Below, piece by piece: positions 6,594-15,431 of a stretch of 41,780 nt of DNA. Location of the stretch: assembly GCA_948607205.1 (NCBI GenBank), contig CAPERS010000009.1, positions 1-41,780 on the forward strand. Direction: 5' to 3'. Numbering within the stretch: position 1 is the first letter of the stretch; each line of letters begins with the position of its first letter. A program made the position numbers and the translations under genes. Below the pieces are notes generated by a model that saw only the letters and a program-made list of their open reading frames with translations, was not told the origin of the DNA and searched no databases. This DNA comes from an uncultured Eubacteriales bacterium. Lineage in GTDB: Bacteria; Bacillota; Clostridia; Christensenellales; UBA1242.

Positions 6594-7457
6594 TTATTTA
6601 AATCTTACCTGCCCTTCTTTACATAATATTGCAGACGATTGACCTCTTTTTATTGCCCTTATTGTTTCTTTTGCAAATTTTTTTGCAAATTTGAGTTCAA
6701 CACGAGTTGGCTTGCTTCCTCTTTGAATATGCCCAACAATTAAACCTTTAACTTCAACTTTTGGACACTTGGAAGAAAGTTCATGGCAAAGTTCCTTCAA
6801 GGAAACAATATTTTCTTGCACCACAATGCAGGTTGCTCTGCTTTCTTTTTTGTTTTTATTAACTTTCTTTGCCATGTCATCATAATTAACATCTTCTTTT
6901 GACAAAATGGCATAATCACAATCAACTGCCTTTGCAACATTCAAAGCGATTGCGTTATGACGTCTACCCATCACTTCAAAAACTGCACATCTATCAAAAG
7001 ATAACATGCTTGGCATGGTTGAGTGAATATAGTCACAACATGCCTTAACGGCGGTGTGAAAGCCAATGGAATAATCACTGCCTTTCACATCATTATCAAT
7101 CGTCATAGGCACAAAAATGGTTTTGACACCGTGATTAGCAAGTTCTTGTGCACCTTTATGAGAACCATTTCCACCCAAAATAACCACAAAGTCAAATTTT
7201 TGAGCGTTTTTGAGCCCCTTTTTAAAGGATTTTTCAGTTGCAAATTCTGGGCATCGAGAAGACTTTATCATGCTTCCAGCAGAATTTTTCAACTTAGCAA
7301 CATTATATTCGCTGAAAGGACAAATGTCACCTTCAATCAAGCCTTTAAAGCCATATCTGCAAGCAAAAAGGTTTTTGCCAAAAGTTTTGTGCAATTTGAA
7401 CAAAAATTGATTTGTTCCAGAAGCATCACCGCCACTGGTTAAAACTAAAATTTTCAT
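6594..7457 (-). CDS. Divergent 6-phosphofructokinase
   Basis: The 287-residue protein is PfkA-like but about 30 residues shorter than usual. Recognisable motifs are SGGDASG (8-14), SSRCPEF (66-72), TIDND (119-123) with the catalytic-base Asp121, VMGR (162-165) and GHIQRG (242-247). The normally invariant GGDGS that holds Mg-ATP reads GGNGS (95-99), with Asn97 for Asp (E. coli Asp103), and the residue before TIDND is Met instead of Gly. The E. coli Arg243 position is Lys237. It lies 9 nt after dnaE, the usual Clostridia place for pfkA, with AGGAG before the ATG. It may be a low-activity or changed-specificity kinase for fructose 6-phosphate. Family membership is sure, activity is not. Confidence 0.85.
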   Translation of the reverse strand: MKILVLTSGGDASGTNQFLFKLHKTFGKNLFACRYGFKGLIEGDICPFSEYNVAKLKNSAGSMIKSSRCPEFATEKSFKKGLKNAQKFDFVVILGGNGSHKGAQELANHGVKTIFVPMTIDNDVKGSDYSIGFHTAVKACCDYIHSTMPSMLSFDRCAVFEVMGRRHNAIALNVAKAVDCDYAILSKEDVNYDDMAKKVNKNKKESRATCIVVQENIVSLKELCHELSSKCPKVEVKGLIVGHIQRGSKPTRVELKFAKKFAKETIRAIKRGQSSAILCKEGQVRFK

Positions 7458-7466
7458 ATACGACTC

Positions 7467-10400
7467 CTATTTTATCACAACGTTATTTTCACCAAGCAGA
7501 CCGATGAGTTCGTTTAACAAATAGTTATTGATTTCAGTTTTAGCGCTAAAAGCAAAGATATTGTTTGTTGATGAACATTTTGTCACCACTGAGCACTTGC
7601 CCGGGTATGACGCAACGATATCTTTAACTTTTTGATAAACATCGATATCTTTTGTGTCAAAGCGTAGATAAAGTTTTTGCTCTTTTACAGCGCTTTCATT
7701 TTCAGGTCTATTCCAAGGCGTCAAACTTTCAATCACGATAACAGGGCTTTTGCCGTCACGAATTGAAACGTGACCTTTGACGGTCACAAGCCCGTCTTCA
7801 ACGATAATGTCATTAAATCTGCTGTAAACGCCTGAAAAGGCAACAGCATCAAAAGTTCCTTCAAGGTCTTCAATTGTAACAAAAGCCATATTTTTGCCAT
7901 TTAGTTTTTTTATCGCAGTGATAACACCACCACACAACACCGGCTGACCATCTTTGACAGCGTCTTCCTTAACCTCGCCCACATCTTGTGGCCCAATTTC
8001 GTCGTCATAGAAACTTTCATCACCCTCTTCAATAGGTGCATTATCATCGTCAGCTTCACCGTCTTCTTTGGCAAAATTGTCGCCTTCTTCCTTCTTAATC
8101 ATGCTTGAATTGAAGTTAAACTTTTCAAACTTATCAAGATAATCATCCAGAGGATGACCTGAAAGATAGATTCCAACGAATTCCTTTTCCTGCTTGAGAA
8201 GGGTTTCTTTGTTATATTCTTTTATGTCAGGATATTCAACAGCATTTATTGTGTCCGCCACCTCTTCAAAAATGTCGAACATTGAAGTTTGTCCATTTGA
8301 AGTGCTTTTTTTGTCTTGAACTGCACGGTCAATAACCATTGCATGAACAGCAATAAGTTTTGAACGATATATCCCAAACTGGTCAAAAGCACCACCAAGA
8401 ATAAGGCTTTCAACCGTTCTTTTGTTGAGCGTTCCATAGGCAACCATTCTTTGAATGAAGTCTTCAAAACTTTTAAACAAGCCATTTTTTTGTCTTTCAT
8501 TGACAATTTGGTCAACAATTGTTGTTCCGACATGTTTAAGCGCTCCAAGGCCGAAACGCATGTTTCCATTTTCAACTTTAAACTCTGTATATGACTTATT
8601 TATGTCTGGTGGATAAACTTCAAACCCTTCCATTTTGGCATAGTTTGTGTAACGCTTGATAAGGTCTGCATTTGTGATACGGTTGTTAAGCACGGCTGTG
8701 AGATATTCAATTTCATAGTGCGCTTTCAAATATGCTGTCTGATATGCGACATAAGCATATGCTGCCGCATGGGATTTGTTAAAGGCATAGCCAGCAAACT
8801 TTGCCATTTGGTCGAAGACTTTGATTGAAACGTCTTCTCTATGACCGAGCGCAATTGCACCAGGAATAGGCTTTCGTTTTCCCTCTGGGTCAGACCAACC
8901 ATGCAAGAATTTTTCACGTTCTGGTGGAAGTTGCTCAGGCTTTTTCTTACCCATAATTCTTCGCACGTTGTCCGCTCCGCCAAGCGAGAAACCTGCCATA
9001 ACCTGAAAGATTTTCATAACTTGTTCTTGGTATACGATACAACCATATGTTGTAGACAAGATTGGTTCAAGACAAGGGTCATCATATTCAATTTTTTCAG
9101 GATTTCTTTTGCCTTGAATAAACTTTGGAATAAAGTCCATAGGTCCCGGTCTATAAAGAGAAATTCCGGCGATAATGTCTTCAAGACAAGTTGGTTGAAG
9201 GTCGGCCATGAACTTCTTCATTCCGCCTCCTTCAAGCTGGAAGATTGTTGCAGTGTTGCCTGAAGAAATAAGTTCATAAACTGCTGGGTCATCATATTCC
9301 ATCTTGGTGAAGTCGATTTCAACGCCATGGTCTTCTTTGATATAGTCAATAGCTTTCTTGATGTCGGTGAGAGTTCTAAGCCCCAAAAAGTCCATTTTAA
9401 GAAGACCCAAATGTTCAAGTTCGGACATATCGAACTGAGTCACAACGTCGTTTCCACTTTTTGCCATTGGCACCTTATCAAAAACAGGAGTTGGTGATAT
9501 AAGCACGCCCGCTGCGTGCATTGACATATTTCTTGGCACACCCTCAAGTTTGATTGCAAAGTCGACAATCTTTTTTATCATGTCGTCTTCTTCATACATT
9601 TGTTTCAATGTTGGAATAACAAATTTTTCAGCACCGGGTTTATCGCTTTGACCAAAATAAAATTTAAGAACTGGAGGCTTGCAAAGTGGCTTACCTGGGA
9701 TTTCTTTGGTTATTTTGTCAACTTCTGAATAAGGATAACGTAAAACACGTGCAACGTCTTTGATTGCGTTTTTCGCTTGCATATTTCCAAATGTCACAAT
9801 GTTGGAAACATGGTCATAGCCATAGCGACGTTTTGAATATTCAATAACCTCACCTCGTCTATCTTTGCAGAAGTCGACGTCGAAGTCGGGCATTGATACG
9901 CGTTCAGGATTGATAAATCGGTCAAAGAACAATTCGTAACGCATTGGGTCAACTTGCGTGATGCCAGTGCAGTAAGCGACTAAACTTCCAGCACCTGAGC
10001 CACGACCTGGACCAACAGGAATTCCATTCTCACGAGCGAAGTTGATATAGTCCCACACAACAAGGAAATATTCCACGAACCCAAGTTTATGAATGGTTCC
10101 AAGTTCCATTTCCATACGTTCAGTGAGTTCTGGCGTAATTTCTTTATAGTTTCTTGCTAGACCTTCATAGGACATTCTTCTCAAAAATTCATAGGCCTCT
10201 TCGCCAGTATCTGGTTTGTAGACTGGAATAAAGTTTTCGCTTGCACCAAGTTTGTCCTCATCAGGTATGTTTGGATTTCCACCTTCCGCAGCCTCACGAA
10301 GTGACTTTGTTCTGATGGTTATATTGCATTTCTCTGCAATTTCGACTGTTCTGTCAAGTGCTTCCTCAAAACCCGGTAAGGCCTCTTGCATTTCTTCATA

Positions 10401-11129
10401 AGTTTTGAGATAGAATTCATTGGTTTCAAATTTCATTCTGTCTGGGTCATCATAGGTTTTGCCCATTTGAACACACATAAGAACATCCTGCAGTTCGGCG
10501 TCTTCTTTGTTGAGATAGTGAACGTCATTTGTTGCAACAAGTTTGATGTCAAGCCTTTCGCTCATTTCACAAAGTTTGACCAAAACTTCCTTTTGTTCAG
10601 CAATGCCATGGTCTTGAATTTCAAGATAAAAATCTTCACCAAACATTTCTTTCAATTGAAGTGCAAGTTTGTCTGCCTCTTCATACTGATGTTTCATGAT
10701 ATATTGAGGAATATGCCCTGCAAGACAAGCCGAAAGACAGATAAGCCCTTCGGTGTGCTGTGCAAGAAGTTTATAGTCAATTCTTGGCTTAAAGTAAAAG
10801 CCGTCAAGATAAGCGAAAGAAGAAAGTTTCAAAAGATTTTGATAGCCAGTATTATTCTTTGCAATCAAAATAAGGTGCGCCATGTCATCACGATTGGAGC
10901 GTGATTTCATGTCGTGTGTCACATAGAATTCTTCGCCCACAATTGGCTTGATGCCTTTTGTGACACAAGATTCAAAAAACTTCATAACGCCATACATGTT
11001 GCCGTGGTCAGTTATTGCAACCGCTTTCCAGCCACGCTCTTTGACGATATCAGTAAGTTTTTCAATTCTTGCCAGCCCATCAAGCAAACTGTATTCAGTA
11101 TGCAAATGCAAGTGCACAAAATCTTTCAT
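7467..11129 (-). CDS. dnaE: DNA polymerase III alpha subunit (DnaE type)
   Basis: The 1220-residue protein is the replicative polymerase alpha subunit. It has an N-terminal PHP domain (HLHLHTEYSLLDG at 6-18), then the palm with GPGRGSGAGSLVAY and the catalytic PDFDVDF at about 410-417, the finger and HhH region (YKRPGPMDFI-like YRPGPMDFI, and GYAFNKSHAAAYA), and an OB-fold near the C-terminus (VLCGGVITAIKK). An acidic low-complexity linker rich in Glu and Asp (about residues 1010-1058) sits between the HhH and OB parts. No proofreading exonuclease domain is present, as expected for DnaE. The start ATG follows AAAGGGGA. It lies between whiA and the phosphofructokinase. Confidence 0.97.
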   Translation of the reverse strand: MKDFVHLHLHTEYSLLDGLARIEKLTDIVKERGWKAVAITDHGNMYGVMKFFESCVTKGIKPIVGEEFYVTHDMKSRSNRDDMAHLILIAKNNTGYQNLLKLSSFAYLDGFYFKPRIDYKLLAQHTEGLICLSACLAGHIPQYIMKHQYEEADKLALQLKEMFGEDFYLEIQDHGIAEQKEVLVKLCEMSERLDIKLVATNDVHYLNKEDAELQDVLMCVQMGKTYDDPDRMKFETNEFYLKTYEEMQEALPGFEEALDRTVEIAEKCNITIRTKSLREAAEGGNPNIPDEDKLGASENFIPVYKPDTGEEAYEFLRRMSYEGLARNYKEITPELTERMEMELGTIHKLGFVEYFLVVWDYINFARENGIPVGPGRGSGAGSLVAYCTGITQVDPMRYELFFDRFINPERVSMPDFDVDFCKDRRGEVIEYSKRRYGYDHVSNIVTFGNMQAKNAIKDVARVLRYPYSEVDKITKEIPGKPLCKPPVLKFYFGQSDKPGAEKFVIPTLKQMYEEDDMIKKIVDFAIKLEGVPRNMSMHAAGVLISPTPVFDKVPMAKSGNDVVTQFDMSELEHLGLLKMDFLGLRTLTDIKKAIDYIKEDHGVEIDFTKMEYDDPAVYELISSGNTATIFQLEGGGMKKFMADLQPTCLEDIIAGISLYRPGPMDFIPKFIQGKRNPEKIEYDDPCLEPILSTTYGCIVYQEQVMKIFQVMAGFSLGGADNVRRIMGKKKPEQLPPEREKFLHGWSDPEGKRKPIPGAIALGHREDVSIKVFDQMAKFAGYAFNKSHAAAYAYVAYQTAYLKAHYEIEYLTAVLNNRITNADLIKRYTNYAKMEGFEVYPPDINKSYTEFKVENGNMRFGLGALKHVGTTIVDQIVNERQKNGLFKSFEDFIQRMVAYGTLNKRTVESLILGGAFDQFGIYRSKLIAVHAMVIDRAVQDKKSTSNGQTSMFDIFEEVADTINAVEYPDIKEYNKETLLKQEKEFVGIYLSGHPLDDYLDKFEKFNFNSSMIKKEEGDNFAKEDGEADDDNAPIEEGDESFYDDEIGPQDVGEVKEDAVKDGQPVLCGGVITAIKKLNGKNMAFVTIEDLEGTFDAVAFSGVYSRFNDIIVEDGLVTVKGHVSIRDGKSPVIVIESLTPWNRPENESAVKEQKLYLRFDTKDIDVYQKVKDIVASYPGKCSVVTKCSSTNNIFAFSAKTEINNYLLNELIGLLGENNVVIK

Positions 11130-11221
11130 TTCTTCCCCTTTATTTGTTTTTAATTATTTTAATTTCACATTAAACCCTATTTAATTGCATTAAATTAAGA
11201 GCATTTTAATTTAAAATCATT

Positions 11222-12187
11222 TTATCCTTGCTTTAAAATTTCAGCAATCTTTATCAGCCGTCTAAATCTATGGTTAAGTCCACTTTTTGTAAGTTTTATT
11301 GTTGAGAGTTTGAGAAGTTCATCCATGCTCTCTTGCTGATTTGCAAGCCTTAACACAGCAACTTCTTGCAAGTCATCAGGCAAAGCGTCCAAGCCAATTT
11401 TGTGATTGATAAGGTTTATCGCTTCAATCTGTTTCATGCTTGCCTCAATTGTTTTGTTTATATTGGCGTTTATGCAATTGACTTGACGATTGACGGTGTT
11501 TCTAAGCCCACGTTTAGCCATTTCATCAGAAAGGTCAAGAACGCTTTGCCCAGCACCAACAAGAGCCAACAAGTCTTTTATCGCCTCTGAGTCTTTAAGA
11601 TAAAGCACAAAGATTTTTTTGCGTTCAACCAGTTTTGAAGTGATACTGAACTCGCTTAAAAGCGATTGCAAGTCTTCCAAAAATTGATAAGTGTGAGATG
11701 CAAATTCAAGATGATAGCCAGTGGTGGCCGTTTGAGAACCAAGTTCACTTAACCTTATGCTTGATGTTGAGCAACCAATATATGCGCCCGTTATAAAGGC
11801 TTTTTTGCATTCTTCGTCTTGGATGATATTTTTATCAATTCCTCTTTTTATCGTTAAACCATCAATTAAATCCAGTATACCACAATCAACAAGCACGCGC
11901 TCAGAAATACTTACAGGAAACATAATTCGAAAATAAGTTGTCTTGTTTATAATATAGTCGTCGCTTATTTCCAGTGATAATGTGTCACCATAAAGTTTTT
12001 TAACAATTGAATTTACATAATCAAAAATTTCTTTGAGGTCAGTCACAATGTCAGCACGAAGACCTTCACTGTTTTTTGTGAGTTGTCCGCAAGCATGAAA
12101 AATTCCCGACAAAAAGGCAATGCCATTGTCGGCATCTTCAATCGGTTTACTCATTATCTCAAATTTAGAATCCTTTGAAAAACTCAA
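11222..12187 (-). CDS. whiA: DNA-binding protein WhiA
   Basis: The 321-residue protein has the two parts of WhiA: an N-terminal LAGLIDADG-homing-endonuclease-like domain (to about 220) and a C-terminal helix-turn-helix around LPDDLQEVAVLRLANQQES and the family-typical SGLNHRFRRL. In Firmicutes WhiA influences cell division and chromosome segregation. Its gene starts 3 nt after the PHP gene, so the two are translationally linked. dnaE follows 92 nt downstream. Confidence 0.95.
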   Translation of the reverse strand: MSFSKDSKFEIMSKPIEDADNGIAFLSGIFHACGQLTKNSEGLRADIVTDLKEIFDYVNSIVKKLYGDTLSLEISDDYIINKTTYFRIMFPVSISERVLVDCGILDLIDGLTIKRGIDKNIIQDEECKKAFITGAYIGCSTSSIRLSELGSQTATTGYHLEFASHTYQFLEDLQSLLSEFSITSKLVERKKIFVLYLKDSEAIKDLLALVGAGQSVLDLSDEMAKRGLRNTVNRQVNCINANINKTIEASMKQIEAINLINHKIGLDALPDDLQEVAVLRLANQQESMDELLKLSTIKLTKSGLNHRFRRLIKIAEILKQG

Positions 12188-12190
12188 ATT

Positions 12191-12952
12191 TTAACCTCTT
12201 TTGTTCTGGAATTTTGGCAATTTATCAATGTTTGCCACTTGGTTGAGCGGGATGCCCAACTTGAATATGAGGTTCAATCCCTCATTGCACTCGCCAACGC
12301 GGTCTGGAGTGTGCGCATCTGAATTCAAGATGAATTTCACGCCCTCACCTGCCATTGTGTCAAGGTCACGCTCAGAAATATTAATACGTTTTCCGTTCAA
12401 CTCAATGTATGTTCCCTTTTCTTTTGCAAGTTTTGCAACTGCAAGTGCGTCAACAGGAAATCCATAATTTATGTGTGTGAGAATATCGATAGGATATTTA
12501 TCAAGCGCTTTTAAAAAAGCAGTTGTATTGCGATTAATCTTTTCTTTGCTTGGCGCAAAAGGTGAACTGAAAATGTTAGACATGCTAAGTTTCCAAAAAT
12601 CTTGATTTTTGTCCATTTGCACAAGTTTGTGGAAGCCCATTGCAAGTATATCCAAAAATTCAAAATCTTCGACATTGACATCAATGTCACCATTGAGAGA
12701 AATAAGATTTGCCTCAACTCCCAACAAAATATCAACACCTGTCACTTCTTTAGCATTCAAAATGTCTTCCTTTATGTCTGGAATATCCCTCCTTCTCACG
12801 CCATAAAAGGAATGATTGAAACCATGGTCAGTGATTGCAATCTGCTTTAACCCTTTTTCGTTTGCAACTGATGCATTTTCAAGCACAGTGCCCTTGCCAT
12901 GCCCATGTCGAGAATATTTTGTATGTGTGTGATAGTCACCTAATATAATCAT
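12191..12952 (-). CDS. PHP-domain phosphoesterase
   Basis: The 253-residue single-domain PHP protein carries metal-binding motifs DYHTHTKYSRHGHG (6-19), AITDHG, a conserved Glu in GVEAN, and NSDAHTPDRVG near the C-terminus. It resembles the YcdX/HisK-like group (phosphatase on small phosphate esters). The natural substrate is not evident. It is upstream of whiA with a 3-nt gap. In many Clostridia rapZ and yvcK lie between these two genes; both are missing here. Confidence 0.88.
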   Translation of the reverse strand: MIILGDYHTHTKYSRHGHGKGTVLENASVANEKGLKQIAITDHGFNHSFYGVRRRDIPDIKEDILNAKEVTGVDILLGVEANLISLNGDIDVNVEDFEFLDILAMGFHKLVQMDKNQDFWKLSMSNIFSSPFAPSKEKINRNTTAFLKALDKYPIDILTHINYGFPVDALAVAKLAKEKGTYIELNGKRINISERDLDTMAGEGVKFILNSDAHTPDRVGECNEGLNLIFKLGIPLNQVANIDKLPKFQNKRG

Positions 12953-12986
12953 AAATTTCTCCTAACTAATTCAATTATAGCCTACT

Positions 12987-13451
12987 CTATTTATTTTTGC
13001 AAGCGTTAAGCACAGTAGTGTCCAAGATAATTGTCACAGGTCCATCATTGTGTTGTTCAATCTGCATATCAGCGCCAAAAATACCAGTTTTAACTTCAAT
13101 GCCATAGCCTTCCAATGCGACCTTCATTTTTTCATAAAGTTCATTTGCCCTGTCAGGCGTTTCTGCATCAAAAAAGCTTGGTCTGTTGCCGTGAGCGCAA
13201 TCGGCATACAAAGTAAACTGACTTATCAGCAAAATTTGCCCATTACAAGAAGATAAATCAAAGTTCATTCTCTCATTTTCATCCTCAAAAACACGCATTT
13301 TGGCTATCTTTTTCGCCAAAAGTTCAATTTCGGCCTCGCTATCGCCTTTACCAACTCCCAAATAAACAGCAAAACCCTTGCCAATTTCAGAAATTAACTT
13401 TCCATCAACAGTCAACTTGGCACTTTTAACTCTTTGTATAACTGCTTTCAT
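12987..13451 (-). CDS. dtd: D-aminoacyl-tRNA deacylase
   Basis: The 154-residue protein removes D-amino acids (and glycine) mischarged on tRNA. It begins MKAVIQRV, and carries SQFTLYAD at 77-84 (SQFTLYGD in most members) and the cis-Pro motif NDGPVT at 135-140. Length matches the family. The start is the ATG at 13451 behind AAAGGAG; the frame continues upstream without a binding site. It probably leads the dtd-PHP-whiA-dnaE-pfk transcript. Confidence 0.95.
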   Translation of the reverse strand: MKAVIQRVKSAKLTVDGKLISEIGKGFAVYLGVGKGDSEAEIELLAKKIAKMRVFEDENERMNFDLSSCNGQILLISQFTLYADCAHGNRPSFFDAETPDRANELYEKMKVALEGYGIEVKTGIFGADMQIEQHNDGPVTIILDTTVLNACKNK

Positions 13452-13494
13452 TTCAACTCCTTTAACCATTCCAATTTTGTTTTTTACATGATAT

Positions 13495-13523
13495 ATTTTA
13501 TCATAAATCTTTGAACCTTGCAA
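13495..13523 (-). promoter_or_regulatory. Promoter before dtd
   Basis: Minus-strand TTGCAA (13523-13518), 17 nt, TAAAAT (13500-13495), about 44 nt before the dtd ATG. Confidence 0.6.
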
Positions 13524-13645
13524 ATATAAAGCAATAAAAAACAAGACAAAAATTTTGAAATTTTGCCTTATTATTTTTTTATTTTGTCATTTTAAACTTA
13601 AAAAAATTAAAAAAATGTAAAATGATAGTTATAAAAATATAATGA

Positions 13646-14080
13646 TTAAACTTTTTGTTGCAACACCTCACGCAAAGATATATCTTTGTAAAATTCTCCC
13701 GAACTTTCAAAAGCAGTCGCACTTGCCGCCAAATCAAACGCCAAATAGTCAATAGCAGATGAAGTGTTGAATTGATAAAGTGCGAATTTATCAAAAATTG
13801 ATGAGGAAACCTTGCTTACACTCAATAAGCATTGCGGACAGACTTCCAATGCTTTGACAGGTTTTGTCATTGAGAGTTTAACCAGAAAATCAACAAGATT
13901 TTGTGAAATCTTCACTATTTTATTTTGATTTTTTATTCCATAACTTTCTAAAATACCAGTTAAAGACTGTTTATCGTCTTTATGCAAAACAATCTTTTTT
14001 GTTTTAATTCTGCCCAATTTATAAATGATATTTTTGTTTACAACCTTACATGAATAGCCATATTTTAACCTGCTGAACAT
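13646..14080 (-). CDS. Hypothetical protein, 144 residues
   Basis: The start ATG at 14080 has TTAGGAG upstream and its own promoter, so the gene is likely real. I do not recognise the family. The protein is soluble, with a Lys-rich N-terminal half, and has Cys96-x2-Cys99 in CPQCLLS, which alone is too little for a zinc site. It has no signal peptide or membrane segment. Neighbours (Nudix upstream, dtd downstream) do not suggest a role. Confidence 0.7.
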   Translation of the reverse strand: MFSRLKYGYSCKVVNKNIIYKLGRIKTKKIVLHKDDKQSLTGILESYGIKNQNKIVKISQNLVDFLVKLSMTKPVKALEVCPQCLLSVSKVSSSIFDKFALYQFNTSSAIDYLAFDLAASATAFESSGEFYKDISLREVLQQKV

Positions 14081-14109
14081 AATTTCTCCTAACTTTTTAA
14101 CACAATATT

Positions 14110-14139
14110 ATTGTATAAAATTTGATTTCAAAGAGTCAA
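14110..14139 (-). promoter_or_regulatory. Promoter before the 144-residue gene
   Basis: Minus-strand TTGACT (14139-14134), 18 nt, TACAAT (14115-14110). An overlapping TATACA at 16 nt spacing is equally possible. Confidence 0.6.
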
Positions 14140-14177
14140 TTATGTTATCATATAATTCCTGCAACTTTTGTCAAAAC

Positions 14178-14744
14178 TTAGCCCTTCTTGTCAGGTGATA
14201 ACCCAGCAAAAAAACTAGTTTTTTTATCAATAATTTTTAAAGCAGAATTCAACTGTTTTTGGAAGGTTTCTCCATGACACCATGTAATATATTTGTCTAA
14301 ATCTTTCAATTCAACAAAAAGTCTTTCGCTTATTTCCCACTCTTGTTTAAAAGGCAACAATTCTGAAACTTTTGCAACAAAACGAAGCTGATAATATTTT
14401 TCTTCCTTTTCAACAACTTCAACCGCACCAATGTATCGGGCATCACTTATTTTTACACACGCCTCTTCCATAATTTCACGATTTAAAGTTTGCAAAAAAG
14501 TTTCATTATTTTCTGGATGCCCGCCAGGAATAGTCCAAATATTTCCATTTTTAACTATCAATAATTGCCTTTGACTATTAAAAATATATCCACTCACTTG
14601 TGTATATTTTTGGTTTGAAATTTCAAAGTCTTCTCTCCATAAAATTTTGCAGTTCTCTGACAGAATTTCATAACATTCTTCCACATTTTCCTCACAACTG
14701 AAATTTTTATTTTTTATGTTTATACTATTAGATTTACTTCCCAA
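14178..14744 (-). CDS. Nudix hydrolase
   Basis: Nudix hydrolases cleave a nucleoside diphosphate linked to another group. The Nudix box runs from Gly75 to Val97 (GHPENNE, then REIMEEACV); the usual Gly near its end is Cys. The frame extends to a TTG at 14756, but a GGAGG site lies inside those first codons and points to the TTG at 14744 as the start (188 residues). The promoter predicts a transcript start only about 14 nt before it. The N-terminal 30 residues are variable-looking. The substrate is unknown. Confidence 0.85.
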   Translation of the reverse strand: MGSKSNSINIKNKNFSCEENVEECYEILSENCKILWREDFEISNQKYTQVSGYIFNSQRQLLIVKNGNIWTIPGGHPENNETFLQTLNREIMEEACVKISDARYIGAVEVVEKEEKYYQLRFVAKVSELLPFKQEWEISERLFVELKDLDKYITWCHGETFQKQLNSALKIIDKKTSFFAGLSPDKKG

Positions 14745-14764
14745 AATATCCTCCAATCAAAAAC

Positions 14765-14793
14765 ATTATATAAATAAAAACAAACAAAGTCAA
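14765..14793 (-). promoter_or_regulatory. Promoter of the Nudix gene
   Basis: Minus-strand TTGACT (14793-14788), 17 nt, perfect TATAAT (14770-14765). It gives a very short leader to the TTG start at 14744. Confidence 0.8.
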
Positions 14794-14865
14794 ATAATAT
14801 ATTTTTTATTACATTTCTTTTCCAAAAATTTAATATTTTCAATTTTAATATCAAATATTTACAAC

Positions 14866-14896
14866 AAAAAAAGAAGTCTACAAAACTTCTTTTTTT
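14866..14896 (-). terminator. Terminator of the ribosomal protein operon
   Basis: 12-bp stem AAAAAAAGAAGT / ACTTCTTTTTTT with a 7-nt loop and a T tract, directly after rplQ. Confidence 0.88.
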
Positions 14897-14900
14897 ATCT

Positions 14901-15410
14901 TTAAATCAATTTAATAACAACCATTTCAGATGCATCACCACGACGTTGTCCAAGTTTGATGATTCTTGTGTAACCACCACCCTGTCCAACTTCCTTAGCT
15001 CTTTGTGCATATTTTGGAGCATAAACATTGAAAATCTTTTCAAGAAGAGGGTGATTGATACCCTGAGTTCTTGCCATAAATGCGTCCTTAGACTCTTTTG
15101 GCTTTCTTTGTTCTTGTCTGTCATACACATAAGACATAATTTTTCTTCTTGCATTGAGTTTCTTAGGTCCGTCATTTGAAACGGTTGTTTTAACCTTAAC
15201 ACCCTTGTCGTCTTTGATTTCTTTTTCAACTTTAACGATATCTTCATAAGAGTTGATAGCGAGGGTCAAAAGTTTTTCTGCCACACTTCTAACTGACTTT
15301 GCTCTTGCTTCTGTTGTTTCAATCTCGCCATACCAAAGAAGGTCAGAAACAAGTCCTCTCAAAAGGGCGTTCTTTTCTTTGCTTGGTCTTCCCAATTTTG
15401 CGTTAGCCAT
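14901..15410 (-). CDS. rplQ: Ribosomal protein L17 (bL17)
   Basis: Large-subunit protein near the exit tunnel. The N-terminus (GRPSKEKNALLRGLVSDLL) and the C-terminal GGGYTRIIKLGQRRGDASEM are typical. At 169 residues it is longer than the common 115-130, owing to inserted Lys-rich stretches in the middle (about 60-80 and 95-110). It is the last gene of the operon, 21 nt after rpoA, with AAAGGAG before the ATG. Confidence 0.95.
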   Translation of the reverse strand: MANAKLGRPSKEKNALLRGLVSDLLWYGEIETTEARAKSVRSVAEKLLTLAINSYEDIVKVEKEIKDDKGVKVKTTVSNDGPKKLNARRKIMSYVYDRQEQRKPKESKDAFMARTQGINHPLLEKIFNVYAPKYAQRAKEVGQGGGYTRIIKLGQRRGDASEMVVIKLI

Positions 15411-15431
15411 AATATTCTCCTTTAATAAAGT

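Noticed and set aside
13579..13794. Minus-strand ORF ending in a KFKMTK-like tail
   Set aside because: It lies in another frame of the better-supported 144-residue gene and has no binding site.
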